Origin: JARDZU01 sp963730285
GTDB taxonomy: Bacteria > Actinomycetota > Acidimicrobiia > Spongiisociales > ZC4RG35
Reading direction: 5' to 3'
Assembly: GCA_963730285.1 (NCBI GenBank)
Contig: CAVSQY010000006.1
Location: 1-64,000, forward strand
Length of the DNA: 64,000 nt
Of the stretch, positions 8,540-17,436 are shown piece by piece (position 1 is the first letter of the stretch; each line of letters starts with the position of its first letter). The notes beneath the pieces were generated by a model that saw nothing but the letters and a program-made list of their open reading frames with translations, made no database searches and had not been told where the DNA came from. The translations under genes were made by a program, and so were the position numbers.

Positions 8540-10371
8540 TCAGTGCTCGTTTGAGGAATGAGGCCATTTGTCCTCGGGTGATGTTGTCGTTGGGGCAGTA
8601 GTGGTCGTTGGCGGGCGGGTTGCAGCCTTGGGTGACTCCGGCGGTGCGGAGTTTGTTGATGGCTGTTTCGAAGACACTGTTGTTGTCGTCGTTGAAGTAG
8701 TCGATGGTCCCGGGGTTGGTGTAGTCGAAGGCTCTGACCAGAAAGGCGGCCATCTGCCCTCGGGTCACATAAGAGTCGGGGCAGTAGTGGTCGTTGGCGG
8801 GTGGGTTGCAGCCTTGGGTGACTCCGGCGGTGCGGAGTTTGTTGATGGCTCCTTCGAAGACGTTGCCGTTGTCGTCGATGAAATAGTCGGCTGCGATATT
8901 GGAGTAGCCCTTGGCCCGGACGATGAAGGCGGCCATCTGTCCTCGAGTGACATAGTCGTCGGGGCAGAACTTGGTGTTGGCGGGTGGGTTGCAGCCTTGG
9001 GTGATGTCTTGGTCGGCGAGCCATTGGATCGATGCTGAGAACACGCTTCCGGCGGTGTCGATGAACTGACCATCCGGTGGCGGAGGAGGAGTCGTCGTTG
9101 TCGTAGTCGTCGTTGTGGGTTGAGTGGTCGTGGATGACGGTTGAGTCGTGGTAGTGGTGGTTGGCGGCTGGGTGGTGGTGGTGGTTGTGGTGGGCGGTTG
9201 AGTCGTGGTAGTGGTTGTTGGCGGCTGGGTGGTGGTGGTGGTTGTGGATGACGGTTGAGTCGTGGTAGTGGTGGTTGGCGGCTGTGGTGGTGGTGGTGGT
9301 GGTTGTGGTGGGCGGTTGAGTCGTGGTAGTGGTTGTTGGGGGTTGGGTGGTGGTGGTCGTAGCGGGTTGAGTTGTGCTGGTGGTTGTCGGGGGTTGGGTT
9401 GTGGTGGTTGTGGTCGTAGTCGGTGGTGGCGTGCCGTTGGTGCTCAGATGGAACAGTCGCCCATCGTTCTGGGCTTCGTTGTATTGGGATCCCGTGCCCC
9501 GTCGATCTGCGATCCATATGTCATAGCTGGCGTTACCCACGCCGGGCGCGGAAACTCCAAGACCAGAAATCCGAGTCTGTCCGATGCCGTTGACATTGAT
9601 GGTCTGCACCGGGCCGCCGGTGCGGGTGATCATCTGTATGGACGAGCCGTTCTCCAAGCCGAGGAGAAGGTACCCATCCGGGGTAATGGCGAGACCTTCG
9701 AAGTTGCTCCCGTAACTGCTGATGTCGATCACCGATCCAATTTGCGCTCCGGTGCTCGGATTCATTCGGTACAGCTCTTGCTCGTCGCCACTGAGAAAGA
9801 AGAGTTGATTGTTTGCCTTGTCGTAGGCGGGGTCTTCGGTGTCTCCTGAGCCCCAACCAACCACGTTATAGATGGAAGTGGATCCGTCGTCCGAAGTGCC
9901 GTAGTGCCCATCCGGGCCGATGTCGATGATGATCACGTAGTTCTTAAGCCCGCTGGTGGCTCCGTTCAGTCTGGAGTCGGTGGTGATGAAAAGGCGGTTG
10001 GTAGCGGCGTCGTAGTCGACACCGGTTGGTTCCCAAGTGGGCAAGACTCCGGTGCCGACAACCGAGCCGCTCTGAGTGACTTCCCACAGGGCGATGTGAT
10101 CCGAGGCGAATTCGGTGTAGTTGTTACGGTCGGTGTCGACCACGAACATCGTGTTGTTGTCGGCGTTGTAGGCAACACCCGATGGACCGGGTGCCGATGG
10201 CACCCATTGGGGTGAACCGTTCAGACCGGTGACGATCGTCTGATAGAGAGATACCGTCACTGCAGCACCGGCGAAGCTGACGCCGGCCATGAGGAGGCCG
10301 GTGGCGGCGAGAAACGACAGTATCGACAACCCGCCGATACGTCTCGCCATCCTCCCTTTGAGCCCCATCAC
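8532..10371 (-). CDS. Exported beta-propeller surface protein with SLH-like repeats, frameshifted in its Thr/Pro linker
   Basis: Start ATG near 10371, signal peptide (LSILSFLAATGLLMAGVSFAGA), then a propeller-like domain (about 35-310: PSGVAYNADNNTMFVVDTDR, EPTGVDYDAATNRLFITTDS) resembling SdiA-regulated/NHL proteins. A linker of Thr runs and QPP follows, and three SLH-like repeats end at 8532. The propeller frame and the repeat frame differ by one base. The reading frame breaks at 9281-9305, where one linker unit has a net 4 extra bases compared with its sister units. Without a shift, translation runs on as a His/Arg-rich tail to 8521. The intact paralogue is the next gene upstream. This may be phase variation or a sequencing error in the repeat. 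Confidence 0.8.
8544..9185. repeat. Direct repeat copy A (about 642 bp), 3' part of a surface-protein gene
   Basis: Encodes the three SLH-like repeats and the first part of the linker. It matches 10427-11068 base for base except for two substitutions (near 8605 and 8697). The propeller halves of the two genes are much less alike, so the 3' halves have been homogenised or recently copied. Confidence 0.9.
9080..9425. repeat. Low-complexity Thr/Pro-coding tandem repeat
   Basis: Repeated GTGGTGGTGGTGG, GGTTGAGTCGTGG and TTGGCGGCTGG blocks on the plus strand; on the minus strand they encode runs of Thr separated by QPP or QPS. One block (9281-9305) differs in length by a non-multiple of three and breaks the surface-protein reading frame. 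Such tracts are prone to slipped-strand errors. Confidence 0.85.
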
Positions 10372-10414
10372 GCCTGTCCCTTCCTAGCGACTTTGATCTA
10401 GAGATTGCAACTCG

Positions 10415-12019
10415 TCACCCGGTTATTGCTCGTTTGAGGAATGAGGCCATTTGTCCTCGGGTGATGTTGTCGTTGGGGCAGTAGTGGTTGTTGGCGGGCG
10501 GGTTGCAGCCTTGGGTGACTCCGGCGGTGCGGAGTTTGTTGATGGCTGTTTCGAAGACACTGTTGTTGTCGTCGTTGAAATAGTCGATGGTCCCGGGGTT
10601 GGTGTAGTCGAAGGCTCTGACCAGAAAGGCGGCCATCTGCCCTCGGGTCACATAAGAGTCGGGGCAGTAGTGGTCGTTGGCGGGTGGGTTGCAGCCTTGG
10701 GTGACTCCGGCGGTGCGGAGTTTGTTGATGGCTCCTTCGAAGACGTTGCCGTTGTCGTCGATGAAATAGTCGGCTGCGATATTGGAGTAGCCCTTGGCCC
10801 GGACGATGAAGGCGGCCATCTGTCCTCGAGTGACATAGTCGTCGGGGCAGAACTTGGTGTTGGCGGGTGGGTTGCAGCCTTGGGTGATGTCTTGGTCGGC
10901 GAGCCATTGGATCGATGCTGAGAACACGCTTCCGGCGGTGTCGATGAACTGACCATCCGGTGGCGGAGGAGGAGTCGTCGTTGTCGTAGTCGTCGTTGTG
11001 GGTTGAGTGGTCGTGGATGACGGTTGAGTCGTGGTAGTGGTGGTTGGCGGCTGGGTGGTGGTGGTGGTCGTGGAGCTGGTCGAGCTCGTCGGTGGAGGCG
11101 GGGGTGGTGGGGTGCCGTTGGTGCTGAGGTGCCACAGCCGCCCATCGTTTTGCGCCTCGTTGTACTGGGACCCGGTGCCTCGTCGGTCGGCCATCCAGAT
11201 GTCATAGTCGGCACCGCCTACTCCGGGGGTCGAGATCCCGAGACCCGAGATGCGTTGCTGTCCGATGCCACTGACCGAGATCGACTGGATGGACTGGCCG
11301 GTGAGTGTGAGCAGATAGAGACTGCTGCCGTTCTCCGCACCGGCCAGGAGGTAGCGGTCCGGGGTCATGGTCAGGCCCTCGAAATTGGATGGGCCCACCG
11401 TCAGGCTGTAGTCGTTGAGCAAGGTGGCCGTGATCGGATTGATACGAAAAAGGTAGGGGCCACCTCCCGTCGTGTCGCCACTGAGGAAATAGAGCTCACC
11501 GGTCAGGGGATCAAACGCCGGATCCTCGGTGTCTTCCGAGCCCCAACCGTCCGTCGGAAACGAGTAGAAGGTATCGCTGCTATCGAACGACGCATTGCTG
11601 CCCAGGTCGATCACGTAGATCCGGTTGGGGCTGTCGCTTGTGACGAAGAGACGATTGGTCACTGGGTCGTAATCGACACCCGTCGGCTCCGCAGTCGGCA
11701 ACACGCCTGTGGCTACCAGCGAGCCGTCGGGGTTCATCTCCCAGAGATCGATGTGGTCATCGTTGAAAGCGTCGTAGTTGTTGCGATCGGTGTCGACCAC
11801 GAAAAACGTGCCATGGTCGGCGTTGTAGGCGATGCCCGAGGGCCCAGGGGCTGTCGGCACCCAGGTCCCTGCAGTCCCGGTCTTGATGTCGGCGTAGTAG
11901 CTGACGGCGATGTTCGCCCCAGCGAACTCGATGCCGAGGAGCGAGAGGGCGAGGACGGCGAGGAGCGTCAGAACGGACAAACCGCCCAGACGTCTCGCCA
12001 TCCCTCCCATGTTCCCCAT
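10415..12019 (-). CDS. Exported beta-propeller surface protein with Thr/Pro linker and three SLH-like repeats (intact paralogue)
   Basis: 534 aa. Signal peptide (LSVLTLLAVLALSLLGIEFAGA), propeller-like domain (about 35-300; PSGIAYNADHGTFFVVDTDR, EPTGVDYDPVTNRLFVTSDS, NFEGLTMTPDRYLLAG, DYDIWMADRRGTGSQYNEAQ), Thr/Ser/Pro linker (about 305-350), and three Cys-bearing repeats (GCNPPAN..YCPND.VTRGQMAAF). The repeats are taken as cell-surface anchors and the propeller as an exposed binding domain; no catalytic motif was seen. A GGGGGGAG stretch precedes the ATG. The 3' 642 bp is almost identical to the downstream paralogue. The gap between the two genes is 43 bp, so they probably form one transcript. 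Confidence 0.85.
   Translation of the reverse strand: MGNMGGMARRLGGLSVLTLLAVLALSLLGIEFAGANIAVSYYADIKTGTAGTWVPTAPGPSGIAYNADHGTFFVVDTDRNNYDAFNDDHIDLWEMNPDGSLVATGVLPTAEPTGVDYDPVTNRLFVTSDSPNRIYVIDLGSNASFDSSDTFYSFPTDGWGSEDTEDPAFDPLTGELYFLSGDTTGGGPYLFRINPITATLLNDYSLTVGPSNFEGLTMTPDRYLLAGAENGSSLYLLTLTGQSIQSISVSGIGQQRISGLGISTPGVGGADYDIWMADRRGTGSQYNEAQNDGRLWHLSTNGTPPPPPPPTSSTSSTTTTTTQPPTTTTTTQPSSTTTQPTTTTTTTTTPPPPPDGQFIDTAGSVFSASIQWLADQDITQGCNPPANTKFCPDDYVTRGQMAAFIVRAKGYSNIAADYFIDDNGNVFEGAINKLRTAGVTQGCNPPANDHYCPDSYVTRGQMAAFLVRAFDYTNPGTIDYFNDDNNSVFETAINKLRTAGVTQGCNPPANNHYCPNDNITRGQMASFLKRAITG
10427..11068. repeat. Direct repeat copy B (about 642 bp)
   Basis: Partner of 8544-9185 at an offset of 1883 bp, with two mismatches seen by eye. 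It could recombine to delete or fuse the two tandem genes. Confidence 0.9.
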
Positions 12020-12065
12020 ACCCGATGCTCCCCCCTATGGACATCGGGTGAGTAGCCGGTGTCGG

Positions 12066-12935
12066 CTACTCACCAAATGCACGCTTGAGGAACGCAGCCA
12101 TCTGGCCACGTGTCACATTGTCGTTCGGGCAGTAGTGGGTGTTGGCAGGCGGGTTGCACCCGAGAGTGATCCCGGCCTGGGCGAGGCGCTCGATGGCGCC
12201 TTCGAAGATGTTCCCGTTGTCATCGGTGAACCGATCCGCCCCGGTGTAAGCGGGGAGGCTGAAGGCCCTGGCCAGGAACGCGGCCATCTGGCCACGGGTG
12301 ACATTCTTCTCACCGCAGTACTTGTTGTTGGTCGGCGGGTTGCACCCGACTGTCACCCCTGCCGTGAACAAGCGGTCGGCCGAGTTCTCGTAGAACAGCC
12401 CGTTGTCGTCGATGAACAGGTTGCCGCCACCGTTATCCGAGTAACTGAACGCACGGACCAAGAACACCGCCATCTGACCACGGGTGACCGGGTCGTTCGG
12501 GCAGTAGTGGGTGTTGGCCGGCGGGTTGCAGCCTTGAGTGATCCCCTTGCCGGCGAGCCACTCGATGGCGTTCTCGAAGATGTTCCCGTCGTCATCGGTG
12601 AAGGTGCCCGAGCCACCGCCACCACCTCCGCCCCCGGTTCCGATGGTGATGGTGATGTTGGGCGAGCTCACGGCGTTCTGACCGTCGCTCACGTTGGCCT
12701 TGATGATGTGGGTTCCACTGGTCAGGTTCGTCTTCACGAACGACCCGCCGTAGCCGATGATCCCGTCCTTGTTCGACGTCCACACGATGTCGGCCGAGAT
12801 GTTGCCCGCCTGGGCGTCATTGGCAGTCGCGCTGAAGGTCACGTCGGCACCTGGCGCATATGTGTCACCGTTCTTCGGGTTGCTCACCGTTAGCACCGGT
12901 GGCGTGTTGACCAAGGTGTTGACAGTGATGGTCAC
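12066..12935 (-). CDS. Open 3' part of a frameshifted surface protein: Ig-like domain plus three SLH-like repeats
   Basis: The longest uninterrupted piece (289 aa from ATG 12935) of the broken gene that extends up to 14987. It starts inside an Ig/cadherin-like domain (PPVLTVSNPKNGDTYAPGA, DVTFSATANDAQAGNISADI), crosses a Gly8 linker, then carries three SLH-like repeats with GCNPPAN..YCPND.VTRGQMA. The middle repeat reads GCNPPTNNKYCGEKNVTRGQ, keeping both Cys. There is no signal peptide in this piece, so the ATG at 12935 is not the real start. Confidence 0.7.
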   Translation of the reverse strand: MTITVNTLVNTPPVLTVSNPKNGDTYAPGADVTFSATANDAQAGNISADIVWTSNKDGIIGYGGSFVKTNLTSGTHIIKANVSDGQNAVSSPNITITIGTGGGGGGGGSGTFTDDDGNIFENAIEWLAGKGITQGCNPPANTHYCPNDPVTRGQMAVFLVRAFSYSDNGGGNLFIDDNGLFYENSADRLFTAGVTVGCNPPTNNKYCGEKNVTRGQMAAFLARAFSLPAYTGADRFTDDNGNIFEGAIERLAQAGITLGCNPPANTHYCPNDNVTRGQMAAFLKRAFGE

Positions 12936-14987
12936 TTCGTCATAGTTGGTCAGTGCCCGACCCGGCTCTCCGTAGCGGTGAGGCGAAGCACGTCAGTCCG
13001 GTACCGACAAAGGCTGCCGTTGTGGGCAAGCGAGCACGCGGTGGTTGAACATGTCCCGGACTGCGTTGGTGAAGTTCACCGCCCGCGCCGGAAATGACCG
13101 ACCACGCCCAATTGACCGATCCGCCCGGGACGTCGTTGGTGATTTGGCCGCCGAGGTGGTCGCAGGGGTGGCGGCCACCGTCTTGTTTGCACCTGCGGAG
13201 ACGCCCGGCGCCTGGTTGTCCGGCTGTTCGGAAGCACCGTCTGCCAAATCGTCGTGTCGTCCGCGAAGCGGTCCCCAGCCTTGTAGGCGAAGTCGATCAG
13301 GATCGGCAGCACCGCCACTTAGTGGTCGGGTCCCGAGGGACGATGTTGTTCCGGTGCTTCTCAAACTGGGTGTTGAAGAGCGAGTGACGTGGGACCCCAT
13401 CCGTGCCGAGGATCGGGATGCCGGCCTCGGGCTTGGTCCAGTAGGCGCTGTTGGTCTGCGGGTTGTCGATTGCGATGACGTAGATCGTCGTTGTTGTAGA
13501 TCGCAACGACCGGCCGCTTGCGGTCGCCAGTGGAGCTCTTTTGGTCCATCTTCACATTGCTCTGGGTCCAGGCGCCCGCCGCGGTCCGCCGATACAGGAT
13601 CACCTGGGGGTCGATCGTCTTGTCGCCGCCGCGGATCTACCGCTTCGTTGGGTTTCAGTGGCGATGTAGATGGTGTTGTTGTGGGTGACCAGACTCAGAT
13701 CTCGTCATCGGCAGTGGACGACGACGGGAGCTGCCGGAGCCCTGTGCGAACGGTATCGTCTCGCTTGTCCACGAGGATGACTCGCCACGCGAGGGTGGTT
13801 GCGGCGAAGTCATCGCCGACTGCCGAGCATTGTTTCAGTGGTGCCGATTTCGGTTCCCGATGCGGCGGAGTCCACTCGCGGTGACGGTCGCTGCAGTGCC
13901 GGTGAAGTTGCCGATTCGGACGTCACCGTGGTGGCAAGTGTCGATGCCGCGTACTGGACGCCCGGCGTCCCGGTGCCGTTGATGGCGGCACCAAGTTCGC
14001 CTGTGTCAGCCGCGGGGTTTGCACCGATGAGAACATTGCCCGAGACATCGGTGAGTGGTGCCGCCTGGAACGTATAGGTCCGGCCGTCCGATCGTGACCG
14101 TCTCGCCCGCGGCCGGCTGACAGCGCTGATGGTCGAGAGTGCCGGTCGCCCGGGTGACGGCGTTCCAAGCTGCGGCATTGGCCAGGTCCAGCTTGTAGAA
14201 GAGGTACTTCGAGTACCGACCGTCGTCGTTGCCTTTATCACCGTTTTCTGCTGCGGCCACAGCCAGGAATGGTCCCACCGTTGACGAAACGGGTCAGCTG
14301 GGTCTGCCCTTCATCGACAGTCACGTTCAGGTTCACAGGTGCGCGCCCAGGACGCTCCATCGTTGGTGGAGCGGGAGACGAAGAGGCTGCCCTTGGTCAT
14401 CACCGAGGCCCACAGGTCCCCGTTACGGGGTCTTGAAGATGGCGGCACGAGAGGCCGATGAGCTCATGCCGGTCAAGGTGACCGGGACCTGTGCCACGCG
14501 TGTAGGTGTCCTGCCGGAGCGTAGTTGTAGACATAGGACTGCGTGGTGGCCCCGCTCATCAGCACATACAATTTCCCAGCGCCCTGATCCCAGTAGACGT
14601 CGGGTCGGTCCTTGGAGTTGAACGTCGCCAACTGACGGGCCATAGGTCGGGTGCGGCTCCAAAGGAGTTGGGGATGCGCCTGCTTGGCGATCATCCAGGC
14701 TGAGGCGTTCGCGCCGACTGTGGTCGAGGCGGGGAGGATGGCATCCCAACGGCTCTTCGAAGCGTTCCACCAGATCCGGTGCTGGTTCTTCGTGTCCCAC
14801 TGCTTGGTGGTGTTCGTCAGGCCCGATGTAGTCGGCGCCCGGGACGACGGCCGGTCCGTTGGCACCTGCTCGGCGCGGCCAGTGCCGGTTGTACCGACAC
14901 CACTTGCACCAAAGAAGCGACTACGGCAAATGCCAGTAGTGCGTATGAAAAACGACGGCCCCCATCCGGAGCGATCCGGTCACCCAT
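12066..14987 (-). pseudogene. Large secreted surface-protein gene broken by many frameshifts
   Basis: ATG 14987, behind a GGGAG site, starts a signal peptide (FAVVASLVQVVSVQPALA). Coherent protein then continues on the minus strand only by hopping frames: WDTKNQHRIWWN, VAQVPVTLTGMSS, NGDLWASVMTKGSLFVSRST, PVNLNVTVDEGQTQLTRFV, FLAVAAAENGDKG, RTYTFQAAPLTDVSG, TIYVIAIDNPQTNSAYW, VLPILIDFAYKAGDRF, AVNFTNAV, LRLTATES and DEVTITVN, at least 14 frame changes in about 2 kb. The pieces suggest a sialidase/BNR-like propeller with Ig-like domains and SLH-like repeats, about 970 aa originally. Neighbouring genes are intact, so locally poor sequence is as likely as true decay. Confidence 0.7.
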
Positions 14988-15106
14988 TTATGTCTCCCTG
15001 CCCAGTTGTTGGAAGAAGCCCCACAGCTTCCACGATGGATACTAAATGCGATTTGCGACCACGCAAAGTGGTTGTTTGGCAAATCGCCGTAGAGCGGGAT
15101 CCTAAG

Positions 15107-15856
15107 TCATCCCAAAAGATTTGCGGCGAGGGGGCCAGCAGCGACGGGAGTCGGGGCAGTGCCATCCACGCGAATCAGCTCCGCGGAAGAGGACTGCAGG
15201 AACTCCTTCACCATCTTGACCACGCCCGCGGTCTGATGGAGGAAACGGCGTCGGTCGTCGGCGCTCGTGCCGGCGACCCTCTCCGACCAGCCACGGACGT
15301 CGAGTCGCGATTCGCAGACTTCAAGCGGTGTGTCCACCCACACCACAGAGTCCGGCAGGGGGATCGCCTCCAGGTAACGCAGAAGGAGGGGATGGTCCTG
15401 GTCGCTGAAGCCGAAACCGCACAAAGCGATCGATCGCTGGGCGAATCCCTCATCGATCATCAACATGTCGGCCTCGCCCAAATGCTCGCCCGCCAGTTGG
15501 AACCCGGCCATCAGGTTGAGAATCCAACCGAGCGATCGCTCCTGCACCTGGTCGCGATCCGCCCTCGACCTTTGGGCCGCCAGCACGGCCTCGAGAGTCG
15601 CCGGGGAGACGGCCAGAAATCTGTTGAGGGCCGAGAATCGATCGGTTGAGCGGGCGTATGCCTTCCGCCAAACGCGACCACTCGCCGTTGCCGAGAATCG
15701 TGCGATGAGACGGGTCAGCTGGTCATTGGCGTGTGCCCGAAGGGAAGCGTGCACCGCCTCGTCCAGCGTGACGGTCGACGGAGTGACGCGGGCCAGCTCG
15801 GCGGTCAGGGTCGTGGTTCCCGATCCAGGGACACCCAGGAACTCAATGTGTTTCAC
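15107..15856 (-). CDS. P-loop nucleotide kinase-like protein (249 aa)
   Basis: GTG 15856 is chosen because the protein then begins VKHIEFLGVPGSGTTTL, with the P-loop at residues 9-16; it overlaps the upstream gene by 14 bp. Walker A is GVPGSGTTT. MLMIDEGFAQRS is the Walker B-like region and DVRGWSERVAG an Arg-rich lid. The fold is like that of thymidylate/adenylylsulfate kinases or sulfotransferase-type P-loop proteins. Substrate unknown. Pairing with the upstream nucleotidyltransferase/kinase fusion suggests one pathway, possibly glycan or nucleotide-sugar modification. Confidence 0.7.
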   Translation of the reverse strand: MKHIEFLGVPGSGTTTLTAELARVTPSTVTLDEAVHASLRAHANDQLTRLIARFSATASGRVWRKAYARSTDRFSALNRFLAVSPATLEAVLAAQRSRADRDQVQERSLGWILNLMAGFQLAGEHLGEADMLMIDEGFAQRSIALCGFGFSDQDHPLLLRYLEAIPLPDSVVWVDTPLEVCESRLDVRGWSERVAGTSADDRRRFLHQTAGVVKMVKEFLQSSSAELIRVDGTAPTPVAAGPLAANLLG

Positions 15857-17291
15857 GAAGCGCCCCCCAAATCTCTTCCTTGGCAAGCAGAAGGACATCC
15901 TCATAAGGCTGCCCGACATCGATGATGACCCGTCCGGGGGCGGGGGTGAGGATGGCGACGGCCTCGACCTTGGCGACGTGCTCGGCCACCGTGAGGTCGA
16001 TCTTGCGGTCTCGCAGTGTCTGCAGATCCGTCTTCAAGACGAGAAGGAGATCAGGCGAGGGTATCGATGCGTAGCTCCTCGCCTCAACTCTTGCCAGGCT
16101 GCCGCCTCCCTTCATGCGAGGCCCGTCCATCGGCGACTCCATGGTGTGGAAGTCCTCCAAGGGGTATCTCTCGGCGATGACGACCTGCCCGGAGCGACAG
16201 TCGGCCACGGCCTGTTTCGACAGGCTGCGTCGCCTGCGGGCCACAAGGACCCACTTGGCAGCGTCGGCGACCCGCACCGCCAAGCCGAACAGGCCAGGGG
16301 GCGGATAGTGATCCTCGTCGCGATGGCGGGCCATGCTCCCCGGCTTGTTGAGGACCTTGAAGACAAGGCCGGTCTTTGGCTGCCCGAAGTAGACGTGGTG
16401 CACCACCAACTTCTTGCCCAGCCAATCTTCGAGATCGCGGCTGAGACGGGTCTTGCCCGACCCATCGGCACCGACAAGTGCGACCAGGGGCGCCTGGCCC
16501 GCAAGATGGCGCCGTGGAATGCCGAGCCCGATGCGTCTCATCCACGGCTTGGAGCGAAGCCTGAGCCAGATGCGCCTGGGGACAGCGACATAGCGTGGGA
16601 GGCGCTCGTAGGCCCTCAATCGACCACGAAGAGATCGTCGTTTCTCTCTCACGTATCGCCAATCGAGATGGCTCGCCCGGGATCGATCGAGGAAGTCGAG
16701 GATCTCCGAGGTATCGAGATCGAGCCCGCTGGACTCGACGACGTCTCTCAGGCGGGAGGGGTCGACCCTCGAGCCAAGCCACGCCACTTCCTTGAGGATG
16801 CGCTCCGGCATGGGCGCGCCACCTTTGACGATCGAACGGAGAAGTTGGCGGTTGGTGGTCTTGAGCATCGCCCGCACGAAGAGCAGCATGAACTCCTTCT
16901 CTGCCGCAGGCACCGGTACGTCGTCGATGGAGGAATGGTCGCTGAGGAGCCAGCGCTCCAATGGCAGATGATGGTTCTTGATCAGTTGCTCGCCGAGGAT
17001 GAGGCGATAGTGGACGTCTAGGTGAACCAGTGTCCCGGTGGCCTCGTCGAATCCGAGGTGGCTTTCCAAATCGGGAAGGGAGCGCGCCTTTGGCGGGAGC
17101 ATCGGGATGAAACCGTGCCTTTCCAGCTTCTGATCGAACGTGGCGCGATCGACCGAATCGACCAGGAGGTCCAGGTCGGTTTGACCCAACACCGCAGCCG
17201 CGAGGTGCTCGTTGCTCTTCCAATGGACATAGGCAACTCCGGCCTCATCGAGATCAGTGAAGAATGATCGGACGATCTGAAGCTGGTCCAA
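15843..17291 (-). CDS. Nucleotidyltransferase-like domain fused to a thymidylate-kinase-like P-loop domain
   Basis: 482 aa from TTG 17291, with a GGGAGG ribosome site just upstream. The N-terminal half (about 1-220) resembles uncharacterised nucleotidyltransferases (YVHWKSNEHL, then TDLDLLVD as the metal-binding DxD-type motif, and LVHLDVHYRL). The C-terminal half (about 265-480) is a P-loop kinase: Walker A ALVGADGSGKTRLSRDL, RYPLEDFH, DLLLVLKTD. Such fusions occur in exopolysaccharide and surface-glycan loci. The last 14 bp overlap the next kinase-like gene, indicating coupled translation. Exact reaction unknown. Confidence 0.75.
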   Translation of the reverse strand: MDQLQIVRSFFTDLDEAGVAYVHWKSNEHLAAAVLGQTDLDLLVDSVDRATFDQKLERHGFIPMLPPKARSLPDLESHLGFDEATGTLVHLDVHYRLILGEQLIKNHHLPLERWLLSDHSSIDDVPVPAAEKEFMLLFVRAMLKTTNRQLLRSIVKGGAPMPERILKEVAWLGSRVDPSRLRDVVESSGLDLDTSEILDFLDRSRASHLDWRYVREKRRSLRGRLRAYERLPRYVAVPRRIWLRLRSKPWMRRIGLGIPRRHLAGQAPLVALVGADGSGKTRLSRDLEDWLGKKLVVHHVYFGQPKTGLVFKVLNKPGSMARHRDEDHYPPPGLFGLAVRVADAAKWVLVARRRRSLSKQAVADCRSGQVVIAERYPLEDFHTMESPMDGPRMKGGGSLARVEARSYASIPSPDLLLVLKTDLQTLRDRKIDLTVAEHVAKVEAVAILTPAPGRVIIDVGQPYEDVLLLAKEEIWGALRETH

Positions 17292-17436
17292 GGTCCTCCC
17301 AAAGGCGTTCGAAAAACAATGCTATTCGCCAGGCCTGGGACAGCAGCCATCGCAAAGACGTCGCGTACCCCACTCACCCGTCGAGCGACAACAGTAAACC
17401 ATGGCCACCCAGAGTGTTCGAAGGGGACGAGAGCAA

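Noticed and set aside
8521..9280. His/Arg-rich tail that continues the propeller frame to 8521
   Set aside because: It is the out-of-frame reading of the SLH-like repeat DNA after the frameshift, not a real domain.
9080..9425. Possible CRISPR array
   Set aside because: Repeats are directly adjacent, of unequal length, and encode a Thr/Pro linker; there are no unique spacers and no cas genes.
13045..13884. 279-codon plus-strand frame in the broken surface gene
   Set aside because: The product is Arg/Ser-rich without domains, while the minus strand carries recognisable but frameshifted surface-protein segments.
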